This document shows positions 1 to 9,700 of a stretch of 64,000 bases of DNA, in pieces (within the stretch, counting starts at the first letter, position 1; every line of letters begins with the position of its first letter). The stretch spans positions 62,001-126,000 of the forward strand of contig NZ_NHSH01000049.1 in assembly GCF_016653315.1 (NCBI RefSeq), in the 5' to 3' direction. This DNA comes from Halochromatium roseum. Lineage in GTDB: Bacteria > Pseudomonadota > Gammaproteobacteria > Chromatiales > Chromatiaceae. The position numbers and the translations under genes are program-made. The notes beneath the pieces are model-generated. The model did no database searches. It was not told the origin of the DNA and saw only the letters and a list, made by a program, of their open reading frames with translations.

Positions 1-22
1 GGTATTGATCGAAATCTTTCAT
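1..22 (-). CDS. hicB: HicB-type antitoxin, N-terminal fragment (runs off window)
   Basis: The reverse strand reads ATG AAA GAT TTC GAT CAA TAC (MKDFDQY) and its ATG overlaps the TGA of the upstream hicA-like gene (ATGA, 4 nt). Only seven codons lie in the window. The identification rests on the position directly after a HicA toxin and on the coupled start; the sequence itself is too short to assign. If it is HicB, it would neutralise HicA and bind the operon promoter. Confidence 0.45.
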
Positions 23-222
23 TTGCTCACCGTTGCGATTGCCTGCGCGACTTGCTTCTCTTGATAACGTCTCGCGTCGTCGCCGAGTTTGCCGCTGACG
101 GTCACCACGCCCGGATACTTTGGATGCACAAGTTTCCGGTGGGAGCCTTTGCCTGCACCTTGGATCTCTTCAAAGCCTGATTTCTTGAGTGCTGTCAGCA
201 GGTCACGAATTTTCTGCGGCAT
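19..222 (-). CDS. hicA: HicA-family mRNA interferase toxin
   Basis: 67 residues, the usual size for HicA (YcfA) toxins. It has the family pattern: a short helix (IRDLLTALKKSGFEEI), a glycine-containing turn, then GSHRKLVHP with the histidine known in the family as the catalytic residue, and a strand ending VSGKLGDD. HicA proteins have a dsRBD-like fold and cleave mRNA. The stop overlaps the probable hicB start, giving the common toxin-first order. The gene lies 37 nt downstream of nrdA on the same strand, a tight position for an accessory module behind a core gene, and read-through from nrdA is possible. Confidence 0.85.
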   Translation of the reverse strand: MPQKIRDLLTALKKSGFEEIQGAGKGSHRKLVHPKYPGVVTVSGKLGDDARRYQEKQVAQAIATVSK

Positions 223-259
223 TGATGAACCTTACTTGTGTGCTTGAACGAAACGTTCA

Positions 260-3235
260 TCACTGGCAGCTCTCACACTCTGGATCATCGATCGAGCAGG
301 CCTTGGGCGCTGGGTCGACAGGCTTGCCGCCGCCGTTTGACTTTGCCTTTCCCGGTGACTGATAAGAGCCCCCAACGGCCGAGAGGCGATTCGCTCTGCT
401 GGTATCCGCCATGGTCGACTTCTCGACATGGGTGGCGCCCATCGAGCGCAGGTAGTAGGTGGTCTTCAGCCCGCGCACCCAGGCCAGCTTGTAGAGGTTG
501 TCGAGCTTCTTGCCGCTCGGCTCGCTCATATAGAGGTTCAGGCTCTGTGCCTGATCCAGCCATTTCTGGCGTCGGCTGCCGGCCTCGACCAGCCAGCGTG
601 GGTCGACCTCAAACGCAGTGGCATAAAGCTCCTTTAGCTCATCGGGGATGCGGTCGATCTGCTGCAGGCTGCCGTCGTAGTACTTGAGGTCGCTGACCAT
701 GACGCTGTCCCAGAGTCCGAGCGCCTTGAGATCGCGCACCAGGTAGGGATTGACGACGGTGAACTCGCCGGAGAGGTTCGATTTGACGAACAGGTTCTGA
801 TAGGTCGGCTCGATCGATTGGCTGACGCCGACGATGTTGCTGATGGTCGCGGTCGGGGCGATCGCCAGGCAGTTGCTGTTGCGCATGCCGATTGTCGTGA
901 CCCGCTCGCGCAGGCTGTTCCAGTCCAGCGTTGTGCTGGTATCCATCTCCAGATAGCCGCCGCGGCCTTCGGCTAGGCGTTGGACGCTGTCGATCGGCAG
1001 GATGCCCTGGCTCCAAAGGCTGCCATCGAAGCTCTGATAGCGCCCGCGCTCGGCAGCCAGCTCGCTGCTCGCCTCGATCGCGTAGTAGCTCAGCGCCTCC
1101 ATACTGTGATCGGCGAAGCGCACCGCGTCTTGGCTGGCATAGGGGATGCGCAGCTCGTAGAGCGCATCCTGAAAGCCCATGAGGCCCAAGCCGACCGGCC
1201 GATGACGCAGGTTGGAATTGCGCGCCTGCGGCACGTTGTAGAAGTTGTAGTCGATGACGTTATCGAGCATGCGCATCGCGGTGCGCACGGTCTTGCGTAG
1301 CTTGGCGGTGTCGAGCCCGCGCTCGCTGACATGTGCGGCCAGGTTCACCGAGCCTAGGTTGCAGACCGCGATCTCCCGATCGTTGGTGTGCAGGGTGATC
1401 TCGGTGCAGAGGTTGCTGCTGTGCACCTGACCGACATGCTGATTGGTGTAGCGCAGGTTGCAGGGGTCCTTGAACGCGATCCAGGGATGACCGGTCTCGA
1501 ACAGCATTGCCAGCATCTTGCGCCAGAGGTCGACGGCCTTGATGCGCTTGGTCACCTTCAGCTCGCCATGCTCGGCGCGAGCCTCGTAGCCGAGATAGGC
1601 CTCCTCGAAGGCTTGGCCGGTCAGGTCGTGCAGGTCTGGGGTCTCGTCGGGTGAGAACAGGGTCCAGTGCTGATCCTCGGCGACGCGCTTCATGAACAGA
1701 TCCGGCACCCAGTTGGCGGTGTTCATGTCGTGGGTGCGGCGCCGTTCATCGCCAGTGTTCTTCCGGAGATCCAGGAACTCCTCGATGTCGATATGCCAGG
1801 TCTCGAGGTAGGCGCAGACCGCGCCTCGCCGCTTACCACCTTGGTTCACGGCTACCGCCGTATCGTTGGCCACCTTCAGGAAAGGCACCACACCCTGGCT
1901 CTTGCCATTGGTTCCCTTGATATGCGCACCCATGCCGCGCACCCGGGTCCAGTCGTTACCCAGACCGCCAGCGAATTTGCTCAGCAGGGCGTTGTCCTTG
2001 ATCGCGCCATAGATGCCATCGAGATCATCCGGCACCGTGGTCAGGTAGCAGGAGCTGAGCTGCGGGCGCAGGCTGCCGGAGTTGAACAGGGTCGGCGTGC
2101 TGCTCATGAAGTCGAAGCTCGACAGCAGCTCATAGAACTCGATCGCGCGCTCCTCGCGGTCGATCTCGTTGATCGCCAGCCCCATCGCCACGCGCATGAA
2201 GAAGGCCTGCGGCAATTCGATGCGCGGCCCCTCGGCCTTATGGATGAAGTAGCGGTCATACAGGGTCTGTAGCCCGAGATAGGTGAACTGCAGATCGCGC
2301 TCGGGCCTGAGCGCGGCGCCGAGCCGGGCGAGATCGAAGCGGCTGAGCTGTTTGTCGAGCAGCTCCAGGTCGCCGGCGGTCTTGATATAGGCGCTGAAAT
2401 AGTCCGCGTAGCGCTCGGCGAGATCGGCCTGGGTCTCGACCCCGACCGCCATGCCCAGCTCGCCGAGCGCCTCGCGCCGCAACAGGTCCAGCAGCAGACG
2501 CGCCGCCGCCTGGCTGTAGGCCGGCTCGCGCTCGATCATCGCCCGCGCCGACATCACCAGTGCCTGACCGACATCGGCCTCCTTGACGCCGTCGAACAGG
2601 TTGCGCAGCGTCTCGTTGATGATCAACTGGTCATCAACCCCCTCAAGCCCGGCGGCCGCCTCGCGTGTCAGTCGGCGCACGCGCTCGACGTCCAGTGGCC
2701 TGGTGCCGCCATCGGCGAGGGTGACATGGATTCCAGCCGTTTCACCTGTTGCTGTGGTCGTCGCGCTGGCGGCCTTTTCGGCGCGCTCACGGGCGCGCGC
2801 GTCGCGATAGATCACATAGTCACGCGCGACCTTATGCTCGCCGGCGCGCATCAGCGCCAGCTCGACCTGATCCTGGATATCCTCGATATGGACGGTGCCG
2901 CCACCCGGCAGCCGGCGGGTGAGTGCCGAGACCACCTGCTCGGCAAGCTCATCGACCAGATGATGGATGCGGCTGGACGCCGCCGCGCTGCTGCCCTCGA
3001 CGGCAAGAAAGGCCTTGGTCATTGCGACCTTGATCTTGCTCGGATCGAAATGCGTCACCTTGCCGTTGCGGCGGATCACCTGCACCTGACCTGGCCGATG
3101 GCTTGCGACCTCGCTGCTCGAACTCAGCGTCGAGACGGTAGCCGAACTGGCGGGCTGAGACTCCGGCTCGACACGAGGCTGATGCGGGGTGAGTGTTTGC
3201 GCAGTAGCGTCGGTCTTCTTGGAGACAGCGGCCAT
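260..3235 (-). CDS. nrdA: Class I ribonucleoside-diphosphate reductase, alpha subunit, with duplicated ATP cone
   Basis: 991-residue catalytic subunit reducing ribonucleoside diphosphates to dNDPs; it needs a radical-generating NrdB partner. An Ala/Ser-rich leader (1-50) precedes an ATP cone (about 51-155), a second diverged ATP-cone-like segment (about 165-260) and the catalytic barrel. Visible signatures are SSCYLTTVPDD, the active-site NLCTEITL, CNLGSVNL and a C-terminal shuttle pair (CESCQ). E. coli NrdA is about 760 residues; longer two-cone forms are known in Pseudomonas. The start is supported by GAGGA seven bases before the ATG. No nrdB is adjacent: downstream is hicA, upstream is a divergent cytochrome gene. 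Regulation by NrdR and DnaA is suggested by boxes about 220-370 bp upstream. Confidence 0.96.
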   Translation of the reverse strand: MAAVSKKTDATAQTLTPHQPRVEPESQPASSATVSTLSSSSEVASHRPGQVQVIRRNGKVTHFDPSKIKVAMTKAFLAVEGSSAAASSRIHHLVDELAEQVVSALTRRLPGGGTVHIEDIQDQVELALMRAGEHKVARDYVIYRDARARERAEKAASATTTATGETAGIHVTLADGGTRPLDVERVRRLTREAAAGLEGVDDQLIINETLRNLFDGVKEADVGQALVMSARAMIEREPAYSQAAARLLLDLLRREALGELGMAVGVETQADLAERYADYFSAYIKTAGDLELLDKQLSRFDLARLGAALRPERDLQFTYLGLQTLYDRYFIHKAEGPRIELPQAFFMRVAMGLAINEIDREERAIEFYELLSSFDFMSSTPTLFNSGSLRPQLSSCYLTTVPDDLDGIYGAIKDNALLSKFAGGLGNDWTRVRGMGAHIKGTNGKSQGVVPFLKVANDTAVAVNQGGKRRGAVCAYLETWHIDIEEFLDLRKNTGDERRRTHDMNTANWVPDLFMKRVAEDQHWTLFSPDETPDLHDLTGQAFEEAYLGYEARAEHGELKVTKRIKAVDLWRKMLAMLFETGHPWIAFKDPCNLRYTNQHVGQVHSSNLCTEITLHTNDREIAVCNLGSVNLAAHVSERGLDTAKLRKTVRTAMRMLDNVIDYNFYNVPQARNSNLRHRPVGLGLMGFQDALYELRIPYASQDAVRFADHSMEALSYYAIEASSELAAERGRYQSFDGSLWSQGILPIDSVQRLAEGRGGYLEMDTSTTLDWNSLRERVTTIGMRNSNCLAIAPTATISNIVGVSQSIEPTYQNLFVKSNLSGEFTVVNPYLVRDLKALGLWDSVMVSDLKYYDGSLQQIDRIPDELKELYATAFEVDPRWLVEAGSRRQKWLDQAQSLNLYMSEPSGKKLDNLYKLAWVRGLKTTYYLRSMGATHVEKSTMADTSRANRLSAVGGSYQSPGKAKSNGGGKPVDPAPKACSIDDPECESCQ

Positions 3236-3456
3236 GGTTTAGTCCTCGTTTGACGTGGTCTGGTGCTAAAGCAAGAGGGACCGTTGATCGGTCCAAGCCC
3301 GGCGATTGCGGCTGGGCCTACGGCTGAGCGACAGCAGGCTTGAGCCGCTGTGCGCCTGAGCGATCGGGTTCTTGAGTCGGCGGTTTTCGTCGGCAGTTAG
3401 CGTCTGTGGAAAACAGACGTGGCCCCACGACTGTATCGAAGGTTCCCGTTGAGGGT

Positions 3457-3472
3457 TCCCAATATATACGTA
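3457..3472 (-). promoter_or_regulatory. Putative NrdR box 1
   Basis: A 16-bp site with the core CAATATATAC, matching 9 of 16 positions of the published NrdR consensus (acaCwAtATaTwGtgt) by eye. Its core is exactly 32 bp from the core of the second site, about three helical turns, which is the usual NrdR tandem spacing. Confidence 0.6.
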
Positions 3473-3488
3473 TCAGAATGGCTGTCAA

Positions 3489-3504
3489 CCACTACATCTT
3501 GTGG
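3489..3504 (-). promoter_or_regulatory. Putative NrdR box 2
   Basis: CCACTACATCTTGTGG matches 12 of 16 positions of the NrdR consensus and is nearly palindromic (ACCAC...GTGGT). Together with the box 32 bp away it would allow cooperative binding of the ATP/dATP-sensing repressor NrdR upstream of nrdA. Confidence 0.7.
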
Positions 3505-3544
3505 TTTAGCTGTGATTAACTGCGTGGGTCCCCTGTGCGTGAGC

Positions 3545-3553
3545 TGTGGATAA
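3545..3553 (-). promoter_or_regulatory. DnaA box (perfect 9-mer)
   Basis: The plus strand reads TGTGGATAA, so the nrdA strand reads TTATCCACA, the high-affinity DnaA 9-mer. In E. coli, DnaA boxes upstream of nrdAB couple dNTP supply to replication initiation. A weaker 8/9 match (TGTGGAAAA) lies at 3405-3413. Confidence 0.6.
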
Positions 3554-3597
3554 CGTTCCCTGGATCGGCGTTTGAGAGCGCCGTTGAGGGGTTTTGC

Positions 3598-3606
3598 TGT
3601 GGATAA
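3598..3606 (-). promoter_or_regulatory. DnaA box (perfect 9-mer), second copy
   Basis: A second perfect TGTGGATAA in the same orientation, 53 bp from the first, in the nrdA/cytochrome divergent intergenic region. Two exact 9-mers within about 60 bp make chance unlikely. Confidence 0.6.
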
Positions 3607-3799
3607 CCGCAGCCTGCAATTTGCCCTTGTTGGCTTGGGCCAAGACGGCACCGGCAGCGCTATACTCAACCCTCGCCATTCGCCCAGTCGGGGCGTTGCG
3701 GCGCATACTTGAAACAACACCAAATGGCGCCGTCAGAGCTAAGCCAAGATAGGGCGAAGAAACCGCGGTGATGACCTGGACGGCACAACGGAGGACTGT

Positions 3800-4612
3800 A
3801 TGAGCCGAACGATGCTGCGCACCTGCATAACCCTACTAGGTTGTGCGCTGGTAATGCCGTCGCTGGCTGAGACGCTGGTCGAGACCCCAGCTGAGATTGC
3901 CAAGCGTGAGTACGATCAGGTTTTGACGCTGACGCCGGATATCGAGCGCGGGCGCAGGGTCTACCTCACTTGCGCCGTGTGCCACTTACCGGAAGGCTGG
4001 GGCAGCGTCGATGGGATCTATCCGCAGATTGCGGGTCAACTGCGCACAGTGATCATCAAGCAGCTTGCCGACTTCCGTGCCGGCAATCGCGACAATCCGC
4101 TCATGTATCCATTCTCTGTGCCGGAGATCTTGGGCGGTCCGCAGGAGATCGCGGATGTTGCCGCCTATGTCGCCACATTGCCGATGACGGCCAACAATGG
4201 GTTCGGGCCAGGCACCGACTTGGTGCTTGGCGAGCGGCTCTATGGCGAGCACTGTGCCGATTGCCACGGTGCGGCTGGCGAGGGTGACGAGGCTGAGCAC
4301 ATTCCCGCCCTGGCTGGGCAGCATTACGCCCATCTGATGCGGCAGTTCGATGCCATCCGCAGCGGCGAGCGCAAGAATGCGGATTCGAAGATGACCGATG
4401 AGATCAGGGACATCAACGCGCAGCAGCAGTCAGCGTTGCTGGACTATACGGCGAGGCTGCGTCCAGCGGCCGACAAGATTGCAGCGGAGGGGTGGCGTAA
4501 CCCCGACTTTCCCCAGTATTTGCGTGATGCGATGGGACTGAAGGTGCCGCCGCCAGCGGTGCTTGCGCCCTCAGCGCCGCCAGACTCGGAGGAGGCAGCG
4601 CCGCCGCGGTAG
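3800..4612 (+). CDS. Periplasmic dihaem cytochrome c (cytochrome c4-like)
   Basis: 270 residues. A signal peptide (about 1-23, ending PSLA) precedes two class I cytochrome c domains, with haem motifs CAVCH (58-62) and CADCH (152-156). Likely Met axial ligands are in NPLMYPF (about M102) and DSKMTDE (about M198). This is the c4 layout, in which a soluble or membrane-associated dihaem protein passes electrons from the bc1 complex to terminal oxidases or reductases. The C-terminus adds a Pro/Ala-rich tail (about 247-270). GGAGGA five bases before the ATG fixes the start. It is divergent from nrdA, and the intergenic region holds NrdR and DnaA sites, so its own promoter shares that space. Confidence 0.88.
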   Translation: MSRTMLRTCITLLGCALVMPSLAETLVETPAEIAKREYDQVLTLTPDIERGRRVYLTCAVCHLPEGWGSVDGIYPQIAGQLRTVIIKQLADFRAGNRDNPLMYPFSVPEILGGPQEIADVAAYVATLPMTANNGFGPGTDLVLGERLYGEHCADCHGAAGEGDEAEHIPALAGQHYAHLMRQFDAIRSGERKNADSKMTDEIRDINAQQQSALLDYTARLRPAADKIAAEGWRNPDFPQYLRDAMGLKVPPPAVLAPSAPPDSEEAAPPR

Positions 4613-4645
4613 ACGAGCGCAGCGGCAGCGCTCTCGGCCTTGACC

Positions 4646-6457
4646 TCATTCGGCGATGCTGAAGCGATCTCGGCCAGCGCGCTTGGCCTCGTAGAGTGCC
4701 ATATCGGCGTGTTGGATCAGGGCTTCGAGTGATTCGTCGGGCTTTCGTTGGGCAACGCCGAGACTTGCCGTGACCTTCAATGGGCTGTCCGCATCGATGT
4801 CGAATGGATGTTCCGCGATCCCAGCGCGGAGCCGTTCGGCCAGCTTGGTCGCGCCACTCAGCGTCTGACCGATCACCAGTACCAGGAATTCTTCACCGCC
4901 GAAGCGCACCGGGACATCGACACTGCGGCACTCGCTTTGGATCAGCTCGGCGACCTGTTCGAGCACCCGATCACCAGCACCATGGCCGTGGGTGTCGTTG
5001 ATCTGCTTGAAATGGTCAAGGTCGAGCATCACCGCTGCGACCGATGGAGCCATGTCGCGCTCCTGCAGGGCCAAGTGGCGTTTCATCACGTCTTGCATAT
5101 AGACGCGCGTGAAGAGCTGGGTGAGCGGGTCGCGGATCGAGCGTTGATAGGCGCGCTCGCGCTCGAGGTCGATCGACCGGTAGATCACCTCGCGCTCGAG
5201 CGCGATCTTCAACGGCTCGATCATCTGCACGATCAGTTGCGCGGTGCTTGAGGTGATCAGCGGGCGTCTGTCGAATGCGAGGATAGCCATCGCTTCGATC
5301 TGTTCGCTGTTCTGGGCCGTGAGTGGAACCGCGATCGTCGCGCCTCCCGAGGGGGTCTCTGGTTGCAAGCAAAAGCCCTCGGCATGGAGGTCGTGGTTTG
5401 AGGGCGCGGAATCTTCGATGTGCGCGCGCTTCCAGTCGCTGAGTGTGCGCCCCACAAACTTGCAGGTGTCTGGGATTTGAGCATCAACGATGCCGACAAA
5501 GCGTGCCTTAGCGGCGAGTGTCAGCACCTGACCGTCGGGCAGCGCTGCGTAGTAGTCGATATGCGTCACAGGCAGGCTGCGCTGGACGACCTCGAGGAGT
5601 CGCGTCGCGATGTCGCGGAAGTCGCGATACAGCAGCATCGTCTCGGTGATATCGCGCAGGGTCCGGTTGAGCTGTGAGAGCCGCCGAATATCTGTGTCGC
5701 CTTGACCGAGCAGGTAGAGGCCGCACTCCAGGTGCCTCAGCTTGTCGATGATAAACCCGACCAGATGCTGCGGAATGATCGAGCCGTGCTGGGCCGCGAT
5801 CATCTCCACCGGGTAGCGCTCGATCTGGCTCAGCGCATAATCGAGGATGTCGCTGCTCGGCATGTAATGCTCGTGGAACGGGCGCACCGCGTCGAAGTGC
5901 GATTCGTCCAGTGCGATCAATTGGGGCACTTCGGTAAAGCCGCCGAACAGGTCACTCGAGAAGAGCACGCCGGTGCTGCGGTCGAAGCTGCAGAAGGCGC
6001 CCGGAAAGTGCGCATAGGGGGTGAAGATGAATTCCAGCGTTCGATCTTCGAGTTCGAGCCTCCAGTCGTGCTCGTCAACGAGCCAGAACGGCATCTTCAG
6101 ACCGTAGTGTTTGAGCAGCGTCGCGGCGCGCCAATGGGTGACGACCGCTGCGTCCGAGCGGGTGTTGAGCTCATCGATCAGCGGCAGTGCGGCGGCGATG
6201 TCTGGATCTTGATGATGGCAGACGTAGTAGCGAATCGCGCTGAGCGGGACAACCTCCTCGACCTTGCGCAGGGTGTGGGCGAAGGTGAGGCGCGAGCCGG
6301 GGTCGAACAACACCGATTGGTCGCCCTGTTCGAGCAGGTAGACATGGCACTGGAACTTGTCTTCGGGGATGACATGGCCGACCCACCAAACGCGCTCTGC
6401 GATTTCGATTGCGTGGCCGGTGTCGGCGTGACGGAGGGTTTCGAGTGTCGCTGGCAT
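4646..6457 (-). CDS. ODP (flavodiiron-like) sensor - GAF-like - GGDEF diguanylate cyclase
   Basis: 603 residues. Residues about 10-240 have the metallo-beta-lactamase/ODP fold of flavodiiron proteins. Candidate diiron ligands keep the family spacing: H82-x-D84-x-D86, H150, D169 and H224; the usual histidine after the third ligand is I87. No flavodoxin domain follows, so it is a sensor rather than an O2 reductase by architecture. A GAF-like linker (about 260-425) leads to a GGDEF domain with GGEEF at 520-524 and an inhibitory-site RSVD at 511-514, so it should make c-di-GMP with product inhibition. ODP domains are known as O2/iron sensors in spirochaete chemotaxis. It is cytoplasmic, with no membrane segment seen. 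Ligand loading and GAF assignment are inference. Confidence 0.88.
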   Translation of the reverse strand: MPATLETLRHADTGHAIEIAERVWWVGHVIPEDKFQCHVYLLEQGDQSVLFDPGSRLTFAHTLRKVEEVVPLSAIRYYVCHHQDPDIAAALPLIDELNTRSDAAVVTHWRAATLLKHYGLKMPFWLVDEHDWRLELEDRTLEFIFTPYAHFPGAFCSFDRSTGVLFSSDLFGGFTEVPQLIALDESHFDAVRPFHEHYMPSSDILDYALSQIERYPVEMIAAQHGSIIPQHLVGFIIDKLRHLECGLYLLGQGDTDIRRLSQLNRTLRDITETMLLYRDFRDIATRLLEVVQRSLPVTHIDYYAALPDGQVLTLAAKARFVGIVDAQIPDTCKFVGRTLSDWKRAHIEDSAPSNHDLHAEGFCLQPETPSGGATIAVPLTAQNSEQIEAMAILAFDRRPLITSSTAQLIVQMIEPLKIALEREVIYRSIDLERERAYQRSIRDPLTQLFTRVYMQDVMKRHLALQERDMAPSVAAVMLDLDHFKQINDTHGHGAGDRVLEQVAELIQSECRSVDVPVRFGGEEFLVLVIGQTLSGATKLAERLRAGIAEHPFDIDADSPLKVTASLGVAQRKPDESLEALIQHADMALYEAKRAGRDRFSIAE

Positions 6458-6663
6458 TGCTCGCTGGATCGATTAAGCGGCGTCCGCTGCCGGGCTGAAG
6501 GAGGGCTTCCGTGGTTGCCAGACGCACTTTACAGGGGCATGAGTCAGTGCTTCAGGCCCATTGCATGTTACTCGCGTCTGCCTAGCGTACGCAGTTACTT
6601 CAGTGTAACCGAGACTGCGCCCGCGCGGCCGACTTCTGCAACCAGTTTCAGTGGATCTCTCCT

Positions 6664-6699
6664 GAGCGAATGGAGCGAATGGAGCGAATGGAGCAATTG
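6664..6699. repeat. 9-bp tandem repeat (GAGCGAATG x3 plus a degenerate copy)
   Basis: GAGCGAATG occurs three times in perfect succession (6664-6690), followed by GAGCAATTG. It lies just downstream of the RND transporter stop, in the gap before the ODP-GGDEF gene. It is one of several short tandem arrays in this window. Confidence 0.85.
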
Positions 6700-6701
6700 G
6701 T

Positions 6702-9700
6702 CTATGGCTTCTTCTGATCGTTTGCGACGGTGGCATCTAAGCGCAAGGCATTGACCGCTTGGACCACTGGAGGGCTCGCCGCTTCGGCTGGCGCGCGCGC
6801 CGTTCGGGCGCCGAGCAGACGATAGATGCTCGGGACCAGCAGCAGCGAGACCAGGGTCGAGAAGCTGAGTCCGGCAACGATGGTGATCGCCAACGGGCTC
6901 AACATCTCCGAGCCCTCGCCAATGCCGAGCGCCAGCGGCAGCATGCCGAAGACGGTGGTGAGGGTGGTCATCAGGATCGGTCGGAGCCGCAAACGCGCCG
7001 CCTCGATGATGCTCTCATCGCGCGCATCGCCAGCCCGACGGCGCAGCTCGATGAACTCGACCAGCACGATCGCGTTGTTGACGACGATGCCGGCCAGCAT
7101 GATCATGCCGAGCCAGACCGGCATCGATAGACCGGTGTCGGTCCAGCTCAGCCCGAGCGCCACTCCGATCAGTGCGAAGGGCACTGAGAGCAGGATGATC
7201 AACGGGTTGCGCACGGACTCGTACTGCACCGCCATCACCACCAAGACCAGAAATACCGCCAAGGCCAGCAACAGCCGACCGATGTCTTGCCCCTGCTGCA
7301 GGGTCTCGAGACTGCCGGCCTCGTAGAGGCTGTAACCCGGCGGCAGCGGTACCTCGGAGGCGGCCGCCAGTGCTTGCTCGATGGCGCTGGCCAGGGTCAG
7401 ATCGCCGCCGATCGAGGCGCTGATCTCGACGATCCGCTGCTGGCGATCGCGCATGATGGTCTCGGGCTGCAGCAGGACGCTGACCTGGGCGAGGTCGCCG
7501 AGTCGGATCGGCCGTCGTGCGCCCCGCGTTCTGGCGTCATCGCTGGCATTGTCCGTCGTCATCAGGCGATTTCCTGGCTCGCGGCCGAAGAGGATGATCG
7601 ACTCGAGATCCCCGGGGGCGGCGATATCGTCTCGGTCCAAGCGCAGGCGCACATCGATGCTGCGGTCGCCCTCGATCAGCTCGGTGATGACTTGACCCTC
7701 GAGCGCGAGCCGGAGCACGCGCCCGATGTCTTCCACGTCCAGCCCGTGGCTGGCGGCGCGTTGCCGGTCGACCTCGATCGAGAGTTCGCGGGTTGGCTCT
7801 TGGTTGGAGTGTTGCAGATTGCGCAGATCCTCAATGCCCTGGAGTCGTTCGAGCATCTGGTCGGCGAGCGCAATCAGGGTGTCGAGTTCGGGGCCTTTGA
7901 GGCGCAGGCTGAGATCATCATCGCCGCGATTGAAGCGAATGCCGCGGATGCCGCGCGTGTAGAGATAGACGCGCAGCCCGGGGATCGCGGCCGCCTTGAT
8001 CTCGGCTTTGACGCGCTCGATCCATTCGGCCGTGCCGAGGTCACGCTCGGCAAGTGGGGCGAGCTGGACCTGAAGACTGGCGCGATGACTGTTTTCGAAG
8101 CTCGAGCGGCCGAAGACGAAGCCGCCGACGGTGGTAAAGATCGAGCGGGTTTCCGGTTGGGCGTCAACGATGGCCTCGACTTGGCGGGTCAGCGCATCCA
8201 TCTGTTCCAGATTGACGCCGTTATCCGCGGTCAAGCTGATGCGCACATCCCCTTCGTCGAGCTCAGGCAGGAAGGCGGGTGTCGCCGAGAACAGACTCGG
8301 CACGCTGGCGACGAGGGCGACGATGAATAGGGGCAACAGCAGCCAGGGTCTCGGGAGCAGGCGCCGCAGTATCCACCGATAGCCGTTCTCGAGCGCCTGC
8401 ATGGCGTGGTCGACCGCTCGCCGCAAGGGGCCATCGCGTCCAGCGGGCAGCTGCCGCGCTAAGGCCGGTACCAGGGTGAGTGCGACCACGAGGGAGGCGA
8501 TGATGGCCGCCGAGATGGTAAAGATCAGCTCGCGGAACAAGAGTCCGATCAGGCCGCCGATAAACAGAAACGGCAACACGGCGGCCAGGTTCGTCGAGGT
8601 GGATGCGATGATCGCGCCGCTGACCTCGCGCGCGGCGTTGCTTGCTGCCGTCAGGGGTGGCTCGCCGCGGCGCTGATGACGATGGATATTCTCGAGCATC
8701 ACGATGGTGCTATCGACCAGCATGCCGATACCGAGTGCCAGGCCTCCCAGGGTCATGATGTTGAAGGTGAGGCCGAAGGCGGCCATCAGGATGAAGGTGA
8801 CCAGGATGGCGATCGGGATGGCGCTGCCGATGATCAGGGTTCGGCGCAGGCTGCCGAGGAACAGGTAGACTACTAGCATCGCCAACAGGGCGCCGCCGAG
8901 GGCGGCCTGGATCGCGTTGTTCAGCGACTGGCGGATGTAGCGGGCCTGGTCGTCGACCTTGGCAATCTGGATATCCTCGGGCACCAGGCCCGCGGCCTCA
9001 AGCCGGGCGAGCTCCGCATCGACGGCGTTGACCACGGCGACCGTGTTGCTGAGTGGCTGCTTCTGGATCGAGAGCTTGATCCCAGGGGCGTCATCGAGCC
9101 GAATGCGCAGGCGCTCCTCGGCGCCGCTATCGAGCACCTGTGCGACCTCGCCGAGCCGTAGCTGCTCGGCACCGCGGTTGGCGGCGTCTCCAAGCGGTAG
9201 CGCGGCGATCTGCTCGGCCGAGTCAAAACGCCCGCCGGTACGCGCGCTGATCTCGCCATCGCGCATCAGCAGCCGGCCGGCGGGGACGTCTTGGTTGGCT
9301 GCTTGGAGCCGCGCCTGCAGATCGAGTACATCGAGCCCGAGACCGGCGAGCCGGTACTGATCGGCAATGATGCTGACCTCGCGCTCGAGTCCGCCGCCGA
9401 CCTCGACCGCCGCCACTCCGGGGAGGGTCAGCAGCTGGCGCCCGAGATCGTAGTCGACCAGATCACGCAGTTCGATGGGGTCACGCAGCGCTGAGCCGAC
9501 CACATACTCGGCCACGGGCAATTGGAACGGATCACGCTTGTAAATGATCGGCGGGTCGATGCTGTCGGGCAGAAAGCGCTTGGCGCGATCGAGTCGCGCG
9601 CTGGCATCGCGCAGGGCCTGGTCGACATCGTCGCCATAGCGAAACGAGAGGTCGATGGCGGAGCGGCCCTCGCTCGTGCGCGACTGAATCGCGATCACGC

